This document shows, piece after piece, positions 12,801 through 24,414 of a stretch of DNA of 64,000 nt. Location of the stretch: positions 40,683,501 through 40,747,500 of the forward strand of contig NC_092526.1 in the NCBI RefSeq assembly GCF_037038585.1, read 5' to 3'. Positions within the stretch are counted from its first letter, which is position 1. The number at the start of each line of letters is the position of its first letter. Source of the stretch: Patagioenas fasciata. Lineage: Eukaryota > Chordata > Aves > Columbiformes > Columbidae. Position numbers and translations under genes: made by a program. The notes below the pieces were generated by a model, which saw only the letters and a program-made list of their open reading frames with translations, made no database searches and was not told where the DNA came from.

Positions 12801-15800
12801 GACTGACTTTATACATAAAAATGTTAGAGTCCACTTACTGTTAGGAGAGCCTGGACGTTTTCTCTCCTCATAGTTTTCATATGGGTGTTTACAGGTTATT
12901 AGTTTATTGTAGCTTGTAATTATGCCACATATATGAAAACACGTACGCACCAGGAATATATGTGTACGTGTTTCCTGGTGGAAGACAGGATAGGGAAACT
13001 TCGGGGAGGATGGTCCTTAGCACTGCAGAGGACCAGATGTCAACCTCCCTGAAATCAACAGAACAAAGGACCCGCAAACGATTTGGAATGACAATCGCTG
13101 ACACATATCAAGTCCTTTGAGCTTCTCTGGAAAATCATGGCCCAAGGGTCTTTCTGTAAATTTCAGTATAGGCTTAAATGTATATGGTTTAGTGGAATAT
13201 TAATTTAAATATATGAAAATACTGACATTAAAATGAAATACAGGACAGCAGTGTCAAACAAGCAGGTTAGAATTGGATTCAAATGCAAATGAAGCAGGTA
13301 TTGCCACCCAATGCTTGCTGAATTCTTTCTGAATGTCTGTTTTACTGCTTGTGTATGCATACACAAATTGCGGTGGAATCTTAATTGTGCTTGGTATTGG
13401 TGTTTACGGTCTGTTTTCCATCATTACCTTGTGAGTATTTCTGGTGGAAGTGAAAAAGACTGATGAATGGCAGTACCCACCTGAATCTACATCTCATGTA
13501 GTGTGCTACAGCTGATCGGAGGGAGAGTCTGAGGAACCTTTGGTTTCCATTGGCAGCCAAGTATGTATTAATTTGCACAAAAACTGGCTGCTGTTCGGAA
13601 TCGTTTCCGGACTGGGGAAAGAGCTGTTCCTAGGAATAAGAACAGCAGCAACGAGCTCACTGGAAATTTTAACATCTACCGTTTGCATTATCCAAGCTAA
13701 GTCTTTGGAACTTCCTTTGAGCACTCGGTGGGAAAGATTTCCAATTGTTAGTATGCCTTGGTTCCAACACTGGATAGAAAATGCATTTTTCATTGTGCGA
13801 GGTGGAGTTTAAGGATCCTAGTCATGTAATTCAAAAGCATCTTAGATTTGCATCCTGAAAACACATTTGGATGACCTTGAATCGCGTGACTAAAAGTCTA
13901 AGCTAATAGGGCAGTTCCTGGAAAAGCCGTGAGCAAGTGGGAAGTAGATTATAAAGAGGAAAGCTTAAACTGCAAAAAGAGCTGTAGCTGAGGTGTGAAC
14001 TGCGGTACAGTGAATTGAGAAAAACCCTTTTAGGTGCTCAGAAACACCAAGGGTGGGATAGAGCTCGAAGGAAGCCATACAAGGAAAGTGATTTGATATT
14101 GGAGGAATGAATACGGAGCCTGGTGGAAGAGACTTGTCCTAGGAATGGGAAACCGCTTGGTGTGCCGTTTCTTTGATTGGTTATCTGCTGTTTTTTCTGA
14201 CCTTGCAGATTCATCTTTAGAACTCTATGTCCTCATTCATAACCTGGACAGCCAGATGTTGAGAGGAGAAAGAAGTCAGCAGATCCTCGCACAGTTATCC
14301 TCTCTGCCTAACATTTACCTCATTGCCTCTATCGACCACATCAATGCTCCTCTCAGTGAGTCCCTTGGGGCCTGGTGTAGCAAAGAGAGAAGAATCCACA
14401 TTCTACTTTGGGGCCACTGAGCGTGTTTGATAAGCTCATGTGTTACTGTCCATGTGCAAAATCGATCTGGTGATGCATGTATGGTGGTAGCAGCTAGAAG
14501 CCCAGACTGGGACCCTGGCTGCATTGCACCAAAACTGTATTAAGATACTGAGAACTACCAGTCGGTGATCGTATATACAACTAGACTCCAAGCTTCTGGC
14601 ACCCTTTGATTTAGGGACTTAGTGAAACGGAGATTGGATGTTATGTCTCTCATTGCATCTAAACAATTTCATCAGCCAGAAATTCTTTGTGCACCGCTGA
14701 GTCTGGGAGGATTTGCAGCAGATCTGTGAAGCCAGTATGAAAAAGGGATGGGCGCAGACATTTTATTGTGGAGAATTTAGTTTGCTTGTACTGCAAGTAC
14801 CTGGATGCATGTACTGTGAATTTCACAACATACATTGTTCCGTCAAATACTATGGTAGAACTAAGTACGTTTTAGTATTACTTCTTTAATGCCATAGAAA
14901 AGCTGAATTGCCAATTCTGTCTGCTCTATATTTTCTCTCTGTGTAGTGTGGGATCAGGCAAAGCTAAGCCTCTACAACTGGCTTTGGTATGAAACAACCA
15001 CATTTAGTCCTTACGCGGAAGAAACATCTTACGAGAACTCGCTCTTAGTACAACAATCTGGATCTTTGGCTTTGAGCTCCCTGACGCACGTCCTGCGCAG
15101 TCTCACTCTCAACGCCAGGTGAGGCACTGTCGTACTTCCTAGCAGCCCTCGCTGAGGATCCAGGCCTTACTGGGTTATTCTGGTCTTCACCCAGCAGGAG
15201 TCAGTCCCTGTTTTCTGACAACAATGTTCAAGATAAAGGTGGTGGGACCTGGCTTCCAATTGATTGCTTACTTTAAATGAACAGCATTTGGATAGCAAGC
15301 TTGTCCAGTGGCGAGATTCATGCACAAAGTCCTCGGTTGTGAGGGAGAAATCAGTTAATGTTTTCTAATGGTGCGTGGTTTGGGGTTTGGGGGTTGTCGT
15401 GTTGGTTTCTGTGCTTTGGTTTGTTTTATTTATTTTTCCCCTCTGCTTCCACATAGGGGAATATTCAGACTGCTTGCTCGTTACCAGCTGGAGCACAAGG
15501 ACAACCCATCTTATCCAGGTATGCACCCACTTTTTCCTCACCTGTTTGGCGTGTTGCCATTACCAGTTCAGTCCCAGTGATGCTGGCTTTTGGTACGCAG
15601 GTGACACCCCCAGCAAGAGCAGCGCTGTTGCCGCTGGCTCAGCCAGACTCGTGGTGCAGACTGTCTTTCTAGTGGTACCGTGTCTGACTGACAGGAGGTC
15701 AATCGACTGGCTGGTTCTGATGGACCTCCTCTTATTGTCACCTGCTTTGATCTTTAGACAGGAGTGAGGCCATTCGTGGTGGGCTGTGGAGTTAAAATAA

Positions 15801-17088
15801 AGGAAGAATGTGAATTTGCATAACTGACTCTTAAAGGGCCAGGGCAAGACAGGAGATTGTGTTCCTGTGCTGCTCCTGTCTACGCGAATCCTGGCGTGTC
15901 CTTGCTTTCTAGGATACACGTGCAATATTCTGTCAACTGTCTCTAACAGGTGCTGCAGGGGATATAAATAACATAGTAATGGTAAAGACTAACCATGTTG
16001 GGAAGTGCATTTAAAGTACTGTGAGGCAAACAGGGTGACTGGAACGTTAATTCAGCTGCTTTCCATTAGTTGCTGAAAAATTAGCTTGGCTGCATACTTG
16101 AAAGAAGTGATGATGTTGCTGTAGCCACTATGGTCTAAGCCAAAGCAAGATTTGTAGGCAGAGATAACATGTTGTTAGACCTGGAGAAAATCAGACAATC
16201 TTACCACTTCAGTTTCTTGTTCTCACCTCTTTCTGTCTGCAGGGCTGTCTTTCCAAGACTTCTACCAGCAGTGTCGGGAGGCTTTCCTTGTCAACAGCGA
16301 CCTGACGCTCCGGGCACAGCTGACAGAATTCAGGGACCACAAGCTCATCCGGACCAAGCGGGTGAGTTGGGGGAAGAAGATAACTCTGGGTATTCAGCCA
16401 CCTTAAACCAAAAAATAGGCTTACTTGCTCCTGAGTGTCCCTAAGACACTGCTCTGCAGCTTACAGTGAGGCTGTAGGGTTTGAAGCCCCTAGGAACAAG
16501 CAGAGGGCTGAAATTCTGCAGCTCTGTCCATGACTCCAATTTGTCAATGCCCTTTGCGCGGACAGAGGGCTGTAAAAATGCAGTGCACTTTGGTTACTCA
16601 GCAACCTACAGGCCTTTTCTTCCTGAAGAGCTTGAGAAGCACCAGAGTCAGGAGCCTGGCAGTCTGCTTCCAATAGTTCCCTGCATTTGCACAAGAGAGG
16701 AACGCCGCCTAGTCCCAATAATGAGGCAGTAAAGCAGCACTAAGTATGGGAACGCAGCGTTGAGGAGCTGTGTCCTGTCAGACGAGCACAGACTGCCAGA
16801 AGATTTCTCACACACTGCCTTTTCTCAGTATTTGTGCATTTCCAGTGTTGCTCTAGTGAAGGATTCCTGCTTTTTGGCAATGTTGTCCTCCAGGACACTG
16901 TCCAGCTCTCATCCAGACGTTAGTGTCACAGTGTTATTGAGTGGCTTGCGTTGCCCTGTGTGCTGGCGTTAACAGAAATGTGTATGCGTGTCTGTTCTCA
17001 GGGAGGTGATGGTGTGGAATACTTATTCATTCCTGTAGATGACAGTACCTTGACCGACTTCTTAGAGAAAGAGGATGAAGATGTGTGA
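3651..17088 (+). CDS. ORC2: Origin recognition complex subunit 2
   Basis: ORC2 is part of the six-subunit complex that marks replication origins and helps load MCM helicases. Sixteen coding exons join in frame to 569 aa (human 577): 3651-3741, 4718-4861, 5153-5239, 6111-6200, 6935-6966, 8266-8323, 8911-9092, 9705-9803, 10792-10901, 12180-12312, 12697-12793, 14209-14355, 14947-15118, 15457-15518, 16243-16361, 17002-17088. The N-terminal ~230 residues are a divergent linker with an acidic patch ([16 protein letters not shown]). Conservation rises from [20 protein letters not shown] onward. The AAA+-like core contains [14 protein letters not shown] (about 304-317), [11 protein letters not shown] and YLIASIDH. 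The C-terminal winged-helix part has [17 protein letters not shown] and ends [11 protein letters not shown]. The start was chosen because [20 protein letters not shown] aligns with the human N-terminus. Introns 1 and 9 carry CR1 insertions. All phases agree. Confidence 0.97.
3889..4447 (+). mobile_element. CR1 LINE 3' fragments, two in tandem
   Basis: The DNA matches the 3' part of CR1 ORF2 and its 3' UTR seen elsewhere in this window. The segment coding for the last ORF2 stretch (around ACACAGGAGG then TTCAAACCCGCCTGG) occurs twice, at about 4100-4222 and 4230-4357. One CR1 was therefore probably inserted into, or recombined with, another. The second copy ends near 4447 with a degraded CTGTGATT tail. 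Both are old 5'-truncated copies in ORC2 intron 1. Confidence 0.85.
11141..11853 (+). mobile_element. CR1 LINE, 5'-truncated, in ORC2 intron 9
   Basis: About 710 bases collinear with the CR1 at 47970-48756, covering the end of ORF2 and the 3' UTR. Landmarks are CTATTAGAGAGCAGTGTAGG, the GGAATATTGTGTCCAGTT block, TTCAAACCCGCCTGG and the end TTCTGTGATG. It is clearly more diverged than the copy at 47970 and belongs to a different, older subfamily shared with the copies at 3889 and 30481. Confidence 0.9.
12939..12980. repeat. Two interleaved perfect inverted repeats
   Basis: ACACGTAC (12939-12946) pairs with GTACGTGT (12964-12971), and CACCAGGAA (12948-12956) pairs with TTCCTGGTG (12972-12980). 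The arms alternate A-B-A'-B', so the RNA could fold as an H-type pseudoknot or as either of two hairpins. It lies in ORC2 intron 11. No function is known. Confidence 0.6.
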
Positions 17089-18150
17089 TGCCTCTGTGTT
17101 CTCAGAGCGTCTATGGCAACTGCTCCCAAGGGCTGCCGGAGAGGGTCCTGCCTGCATTCAGATCTCTCTCCCTCTAACCCCAAGGCTGCTGGACTACTTA
17201 CCGAAATGTCATAATTGTCACGAGCGATGATTGTTGTTCAACTACTTCAGGTAGTTTGGAATGATGACTTCTGTAAGGAAGGTATCTCTTGCTCTGTAGG
17301 ATTTCCCTGTGTTGTCTCTTAGCTCAGATGACGCCTTCTCCGTATCTATGCAGCCAGCCTTACAGCCAGAAAAACAAACTTGGGAAGATTGTGCTTTCTG
17401 CTCTCTACCTCACCAGACACGAGGGTTTGGTTGGAGCCGTTTTCTTGGGAAGTGCAAGCCAGAGCTTCAGTTTGCACTACTGGTGCAACTTCTCTCACCT
17501 GAGTGCTTTCCCGTGCTCCTTTCCCAGTTACGAAAGGCTGGCCTCCAGCGGATGGAGAAGCCAGTATTTATAATGCGAAGAGACCTGCCTGGACTGCATG
17601 AGAAAGAATACTAGTGGGTTTGGGATGCTGTGGGTAACTTATTGAATTCTGGCAATAGAACTGAAAAGCTTGTCCCAAACCCAAATCCTTTTATGAGAAG
17701 ATTTAGATAATCAAAATTATGATGGATTCCAGTAATTTCTTGTTGGTGGGGGGATGAGAGGATCCAGTGTCTTTCATCTACTTTCCGAGTTGAAATCCAG
17801 GAATAGGAATAGGCTGTGAAGTTTCTTTATTTTTTAAAAGCTTGATTGTGTATATGTATTTTTTACATCAGGAGCATCCACTGATACTGGAGGAGGCCTT
17901 AAATGCCACTGACAAGCTCTCCCATTTTTGTAAACCCTTAGAGAGGTTGGGAGACTGCTGAAGTTTGACAGCTTGCTTTTCGTCACTTTTTTTCTCAGGT
18001 ATGTGGGAGTAAGCCCTACAGTTCCATCGATTGTAGTCTGCGAGCCAGACTTCAGGGACTCTGTATGTCTCATATTTGGTAGCTGTGTTACAGCTCAATG
18101 TTGTAATAGTTCCAATCAATCAAATAAAGTACTTTATTAATTTTCATTAG
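17089..18150 (+). other. ORC2: ORC2 3' UTR with poly(A) signal at 18123-18128
   Basis: About 1 kb follows the ORC2 stop without another exon. AATAAA at 18123-18128 is followed by a T-rich stretch (TTTATTAATTTTC) and is the first canonical hexamer after the stop, so it is the likely mRNA end. Open frames here are short and unlike known proteins. Confidence 0.75.
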
Positions 18151-19300
18151 CTCGTCTCGTCTTCCACTATCCTTTTTGTGTTACAGGAAGACAGAGATCC
18201 CTCTGGCACATGCCAGGAGGACTCTCCACCTTCTTCCCCCAGAACACTTGCCAATTAACATTCTCTTTTCGTGGCACTTGCATTTTACAGGCTGCAATTC
18301 CAGAACTGTCCACAACGCATCAGATCCGGCCTGTCACTACTTAGGCTGCTGTCAGAACCACTAGAACTGGGCTCTAGGTATTGTTTCTTACCCAGGTTCT
18401 GTAAGTTAGGTGTAGAGTTCAAGAACTCTGCTGCTCGAACAAAGAGATGTTGTTGGAGAAACTTTACCGTCTTATAGCTTTAAATTGTGTTATAACTAAG
18501 CAGCAACCACATCCTGTTTTGCAGTCCTTTGACTCTCTGCAGCTCCTGTGAAACTCAAGATTTAATTTATATTCAATGAAAGACACCACCTAGTGCGTTA
18601 TGGATTTGCAAGTTTCAATTTTGTTTATATATTCTTCCGGTGTGTATATTAATCCAGAGATGGTAAGGTTTACTACTGGGAGATTTCTTTTTAATTTAAA
18701 CAAACAAACAACACATACACACACCAAACACCCCACCAACAAACACACACACAGCAAAAAAAGCCCACCCTACCTTCAAAACTAAAAACCAAGCTTTATC
18801 AGTGGTGAAAATGCTACTTGTTCAGTTCTGGTAATCCTGTAATTAAGAGCCATGGGTATAAAAACGGTTTTTAAAAGAAAGTAACAAAGGCATATTAAAT
18901 TTATTTACAGTTTTGTTAAAGAAGTTATAGCCTTCCAAAGCTTTTTTTTAATTGAGAGTCCATCTATTAGAAGCCTTAAAGCTGCATTAATGGGAGCTTG
19001 TGCAACTGAATACCAGTACCAAATACCTGAATTGTGTATAGTTGTATATCAGTGCTGCCTTAAAATGACTGTTAATGCAAATGGATGATCCACAGCCTTT
19101 CATTAAATATTATCAGGAGATTAATTAGCTAAAGTATCAGTGACTTGTACCGATATGATTGTAACTGCATATATATATATATGTAACTGCACTAGGGCAG
19201 AACTGCTGCATGAGCTTAAAACTGGAGATAAGTCAGGTTTTTATATTTTACCCAAACCAATCTGAGTATCATGGGTATCAGATATATCTCATAAGTGTAT
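18151..19300. other. ORC2-NIF3L1 convergent spacer with an A/C simple repeat
   Basis: No gene is recognised. A low-complexity stretch rich in AAAC and ACAC lies at about 18697-18775, and a short TA run lies at about 19170-19182. TTTATT at 18899-18904 (AATAAA on the minus strand) is an alternative distal poly(A) signal for NIF3L1. Confidence 0.6.
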
Positions 19301-19308
19301 GCAGTAAG

Positions 19309-19314
19309 TTTATT
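19309..19314 (-). terminator. Candidate poly(A) signal of NIF3L1
   Basis: TTTATT on the plus strand reads AATAAA on the minus strand, about 230 bases past the NIF3L1 stop. It is the nearest canonical hexamer that I found downstream of that gene. Confidence 0.5.
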
Positions 19315-19544
19315 CAGGTGCAGCCCGGTAATTGAGTCCATCAGCCTTCAGTATCCCAAAACAAGCATGTATTTATCCCACATGACAAAACATATCCCGG
19401 ACTTGGATGGAATATATAATACAATCATTCTGTACTGACCCAATTCAGCACATCTTCATTAAGTTTGCAGCTGGACAGGTCTGTGCCACATACCATGAAA
19501 CTCAAGGGAATTTTGTCCCATTTTTTAACGTGTTTTTTTTTCTC

Positions 19545-22500
19545 CTATACCACCTGGAGGGGATCTCTGTCTTTCTCAGACACGATGATGTTGATTTTGT
19601 TCTGTAGGTGGACAGCTAGCGCCTCACGCAGCTCTGACAAGAAGCCTCGCTCGGTGTTGCTGTGCTCACACAGAATAACGCTTATCCCGTTGGCGACCGC
19701 ATCCAGAACGTCGTGGTGGGACATCTCCCCTGCCATTGGGAGAAAGAAAGAAGCGTGCAGAGTGGTTTGGAAGTCTGGAAGATTCTGTAGACATTGTGTT
19801 CCATTAGGGAACTGTCAGGAACTGAGGAAATACCTTGTGTCTTGCCAAAAGAGAAACACACCGAGGGTTGCAATAGCCTGCCATTGACACTGATTTTGTG
19901 TTGAAATAATGCACGTATAGCAATGTTTCAACTCAAATAACCTTCACTGTGCCATATAGCCACCTGATCCACAACAGTTCTTATGTTATTTTTCCATAAA
20001 TACAATAACTGATTGTTTCTCAATTATAAATGCTTTCTGGCCAGATCTTTCAACAGCCAGTCAACCCTTTTTTTTGCCTTGTGACTATTTTTATAAAGAA
20101 AGAGCACCCAAATCTTTTACCTGTGAGATAGAGGTCAGCTTCCGTTCCCTTCAGGACGCTGCTCCCAGAGCCAGCACACAGAGCAACCTTCCTCACTGGT
20201 GATTCTGCAGGACACAAGGTGCCAGTTGAGCCCCCTTCCCCTTGCTCAGCCCTCAGGGCAGTGCTGCTATTCAGTGTTTCACAACAACTGCTGCCTTTGT
20301 TTTACAGTCAGTGTAAATTTGTTGGAGGAAGAGACACATCTGTCAGTTTGAAAGAGTCAAGGGCCTAGAACATCTCAGGTAATACCGCAAAATCTTCAGT
20401 GTACCAAACAGGCGTGTAGTTTGCTTTTTTCTTTAAGGGGGAAGAAAGTTTGCAGAAAACCATACCATTAATCTGCTCGTTTGCTATGATTGCTGATTCC
20501 AAGCTGTTACATATGTGATAGTGGCAGGAAAGTTAATTCTCCATATATATGACATTCACTAGGGAGAGGGGACACACCACAAAGTTTTCGATTTCTATTA
20601 AGGTTTTACAGCATGTTGCCATGTCATTACTGTTGATTTGTGGCATCACACCACCACAATCCCACACCACAATGAGAGTCTTCAAAATAGTTTGGTTTGT
20701 TTTGTTTTTTTTGTTTTTTTGTTTTTTTTTTTAAATGCAAATGATAGTTTAAGTGGTTTGTAATAAGACTTCTGTCTCATCAGTTCTCAATAAATTTGCT
20801 CTCAGATTCTGACAGTTGTGGCCTTGGAGATTAGGATAGAGGATAAGAGGATGCTTGTTCCCTGCTTTCATTAGTGACCCGCTGAGCTAGGATAGTTTAC
20901 CTTCTTTGCCACTATTTCTCTTCATTTAAAAACGGACAGTTACATGTTTGTAAGGACACCATAAAGCATCTTACTACTTTAAAGTGCTTTGAAATTTACC
21001 GTTCAGTCACGAAAGAGAGTATACAATGAAATGGTAGACATTTGTGTCTGCTAACCTGGGGGAAATCTTAGTAGTTATACAAATGATGGAGAAGGATGTC
21101 TCATATTCAGCTTGGACTGTCCCTTCTTCACAGTGACAGATACAGAACTTCCAATTAAAAACACAGATGGAATTCTTTGTGCGTGATTATATCATGTGAA
21201 TTGAAAACCATGGTGTCCTGTCTTAGTGCTTCATCCCACCTGGAAGTGAAGCCGTCCGAGGCCGCAGTGTTTCACACACTCACACACTCCTCCCACAATA
21301 CCGGTACTAATGCCTTAGGTGCGGCCCCTTTACCTAGAGCCTTGCCCGTTCCCAGTGCTAAGCGGATGTGCGGTAATTTTAGGTGGCTTTTGATCCGTCC
21401 CATTACGTCTGACAAGGACACCGGCTCGCTCAGTGTGCACAGACGTCCCATTCCCGTGTGGGGAAGAAGAGGCTGAAAAGAAATGAAAATGACTGTGAGA
21501 AAGCTGACTCCAGAAGTTCTCATTGCTTTCCAGTAATATGTGATTTTATTACCTTTTGTAACAAGAGAATCTCGGTCCTGTGATAAAGAAGGCTATTTTG
21601 GGACAATAAAGCCACCACCTCCAACAGGGCTTTCTGAGAGCAGCTCAGAGTGACTCGTGTTTGCTCCTCACCTTCAACCCTGAGGAAAGATATGCGTGGT
21701 GCTTGCTAAGCAACACAATGCAGCATCATATTAATCTAAATCAAAGCTGTTCTATTATCCCAGTGGCTATTCTGACACAGAGAAAGAAAAAAGATGTGAT
21801 AGCCTAACCTAGTCTACTCTATTCTCCTTGAAGAAACAGATACGGGTATTTAACTCAACTGTCCTCTTCAAATTTCCTGTTAATACTCTGCTTCACCACC
21901 TCTAATCTACATGATGCTACACTGAGTTGCTGTTACTGTGTACTATAACACAGATCGATCAGAAAGGGATGATTATTCCTTAACTTTCAAGATCTGCTGC
22001 AGAAATAAACAGCAGCAACGCAGAGAGCACCGAAGGGATTACAACCGTAAAATACAATTCCGATTCCGTGGGTTTGTTTCAAACGACAGAAAGAATGCAA
22101 CATTAGAGAGCGAAGCCAGTACCTGGCAGGGAGCGTGGTGAGGCAGGAGATCTCCGGGATGTCTCTGATTTTGGACAGCACTGTGTCCAGGTGCTCGGTG
22201 CTGCCCGCACAGAACTCCACGCGGTGCGTGCCCTCGGTGGGCTGGCTCGGCGCAGCCGACGGGCACAGCGGGACGCACGTACAGGCACCTGAGAAAACGG
22301 CACAAGGCTGCTGTTTCATAAAGCTGGATAAATATCCTGACGCTGATTTAGCAAATATCCTAATGAGAAGGCAATAAAAGGTGCAGTTTAATCCATTTTC
22401 TGCCACCTTGGACTTTATAAATTAAAGGTGGTGGCTTAAAGTCAGTCGTCTGAACTTTCCAACCAAGACGGACAACAAATAATGCTGCGCCAGTTCCGAC

Positions 22501-23183
22501 TGCCTCCCATAGCGCAGTCGTGCATCTGAAAATGTCCTCTAGTGTCTGTATCTGGTATTCCTCACCCAGATAAATTTCCTAAAATATGCTTAGAGTACTT
22601 GGAAGTACTAGAAGAATTGGGGGGGGAGGGGGTGAGGAAAGTACTCAAATCATACCTGTAAAAGCTGGAAGAAAGGAAAATAAAGAACGGTCCCTCATAA
22701 TGTATAGCGAAGAATGATGTTAACCTTTTTCTTTGTATTTAACAGAATCTCACCGAGTCCCTTGGCCAGCCAGGCATTGACTCCGTGTGGTACGGCATCG
22801 TACGCTGTGTGCGGGGAGTAAATCCCGACTCTGTGCTCCAGGGCCCGGACCAGCAGCCGCTCCTTCCAGGTCTGCCACGTTACCCGCTTGAGTGGCGCGA
22901 ATATGGGAGGGTGGTAAGAAAGAACGAGCTCTGCCTTCTTCTGCACGGCCTCCTCCATCACCTCCTCCGTGAGGTCGTTGGTGAGGAAGAGGGTGTTCAC
23001 GGTGTGGGGAGGGCTCGGCTCCACCAGCAGCCCCACGTTGTCCCAGCTCTCAGCCAGCGAGAGGGACGCGAAGTCGCCCAGGGCGGACACGAGCGCCCGC
23101 AGCTCCATGAGGCAGCGGGCAGGCGGGTGGCGCAGGAAACAGCGGAGCGGCCGGCGCAGCAGTGGCGCGCCCGGCAGCAGCAT
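19545..23183 (-). CDS. NIF3L1: NIF3-like protein 1 (NIF3 / DUF34 family)
   Basis: NIF3L1 is a widely conserved protein with a di-metal site. Its exact biochemical role is unsettled, and it has been linked to transcriptional co-regulation. Six coding exons on the minus strand (23183-22754, 22288-22123, 21679-21553, 21472-21334, 20204-20121, 19729-19545) join in phase to 376 aa; human has 377. Family metal ligands are visible: H91 in SYHPPIF, H125 and D129 in SPHTAYDA, the GEMSHHD motif (about 316-322) and EHSNTERG (about 337-344). The C-terminus DRDPLQVV matches human. I chose the ATG at 23183 because the 25 residues before MELRAL match the length of the human leader. That leader is Arg-rich without acidic residues and may be a mitochondrial presequence. 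The upstream extension of this frame has no ATG. The gene is divergent from PPIL3 and convergent with ORC2. Confidence 0.96.
20695..20732 (+). repeat. T-rich low-complexity tract in NIF3L1 intron 5
   Basis: The tract is made of T runs broken by single G residues. On the NIF3L1 transcript strand it reads as an A-rich tract. No target-site duplication or SINE body was recognised beside it. Confidence 0.5.
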
Positions 23184-23960
23184 GCAGCTCTGCGGAGGGA
23201 AAACGGGCGGGAATGAGCGCGGGGGACTCACCGCTTGAAGCAGCAGGGCTAAGGGTGTTGTGCCGCCAATGCGGCCCGGCCTCCTCCCGCCCCGGCACCG
23301 CCCAGGCCGCGGGGTAGACCTGACCCCTCTGCACAGACCGCGGGGTAGACCTCACCGCCACCCGGAACGCGGGTAGACCTGAGCTCCCCTGCCCAGGCTG
23401 CGGGGTGGACCTGGCTACGGGGTAGACCTGACCCCCGCCCGGACTGTAAGGTAGACCTCACCGCCGCCCGGACCGCGGGGTAGACCTGAGGCCCTCTGCC
23501 CTGGCTGCGGGGTAGACCTCACCCCCTCCCGGACCGTGAGGTGGACCCCACCTCCGCAGGGGATGCGAGGTACAGCCGATTCTCCCCCGCCCGGGCCGCG
23601 GGAAAGACCTGGCCGCGGAATAGCCCGCTCTCACCTCCTGCCGGCGCCCCGTAGTGGGTCCTCGCCTGGCCCTGCCTCTTCCGGCGCTGAGCGGGGCGGC
23701 CCCGCCTCTTCTTGCCCGCCCGCGGGAGCCGCTGCCCGGCGGTGGGGCTGCGGCGGGTCCGTGTCCCGGCAGGTTCGTGCGAGGGGCAGCGGGGGGGCTG
23801 AGCGGTGCCGCCTGACAGGGTCGCACGGCCGTGGGGTGGCGAAGGAGCGGAGTTTGGGGTGGAATTACCTCAAATCGGGAGAAAAGAGGAGCCGAGGGCC
23901 GGCGGGTCGCGGTGGGGTGCTGGGCAGGATATAGAGCGGGAATCAGCCAGTAAAAATGTT
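23184..23960. promoter_or_regulatory. Divergent CpG-island promoter of NIF3L1 and PPIL3
   Basis: About 780 bases of GC- and CpG-rich DNA separate the minus-strand NIF3L1 ATG (23183) from the first recognised PPIL3 exon at 24415, so the two genes are probably driven divergently from here. No TATA box is evident. A good minus-strand splice donor (GCAGGAG then GTGAGAGC) at about 23636 may end a non-coding NIF3L1 first exon. The first PPIL3 exon was not located exactly. Confidence 0.7.
23306..23618. repeat. GC-rich minisatellite, about 11 units of 17-35 bp
   Basis: Imperfect repeats share a core close to GCGGGGTAGACCTSACC followed by a C-rich spacer ending in CCCGG. The core GGTAGACCT or a close variant recurs roughly every 30 bases. 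Unit length varies, and spacers of the types CACCGCCGCCCGG and CTCTGCCCTGG alternate. It sits inside the NIF3L1/PPIL3 promoter region and accounts for the spurious long frames there. Confidence 0.85.
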
Positions 23961-24414
23961 GATTTCCACACAGCTGCGGTTTCATTGCCGTCATTCCAAA
24001 TGCTTTACTTCAAAATGTGACTAAAACTAAAAAAAAATTAAAAAAATAAAAGTTTGATCCAGTGCTTGGCTGCAGGGATCTGAAGGTTGCTCCCAATCGT
24101 GCTTCTGTTTAGGTACAGGCATGTGGGGTTTATCTGCTAATTGCTGTCATTTGTAAAACCATATCTTTGGAAAAGCTACGATTGCTTAGGATAAACTTTC
24201 ACCCTAGAAAAGGGCGGGAGTTGCCTCCACTCCCTTTCTCTAAGCGACTTGGTTCTTCTTTCTTGTTCTTTATATGCTGTGTAGTCGCATGATGGGTCAC
24301 TTGGGTGGCACTGCAGAACTGGGTGGTATAACAGCACATAACCACACAGCATTTTAGAATCAAAAAGAACTGGGGATTGGTGGGGAAAAATCAAATCATG
24401 TGTTTTCTTTGCAG

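Noticed and set aside
23184-23231. N-terminal extension of NIF3L1 upstream of 23183
   Set aside because: The extended frame would have to begin at GTG, and the ATG at 23183 gives the same leader length as human.
23050-23994. Repeated-peptide open frames near NIF3L1
   Set aside because: The peptide repeats follow the GC-rich minisatellite and the promoter, with no recognised protein.
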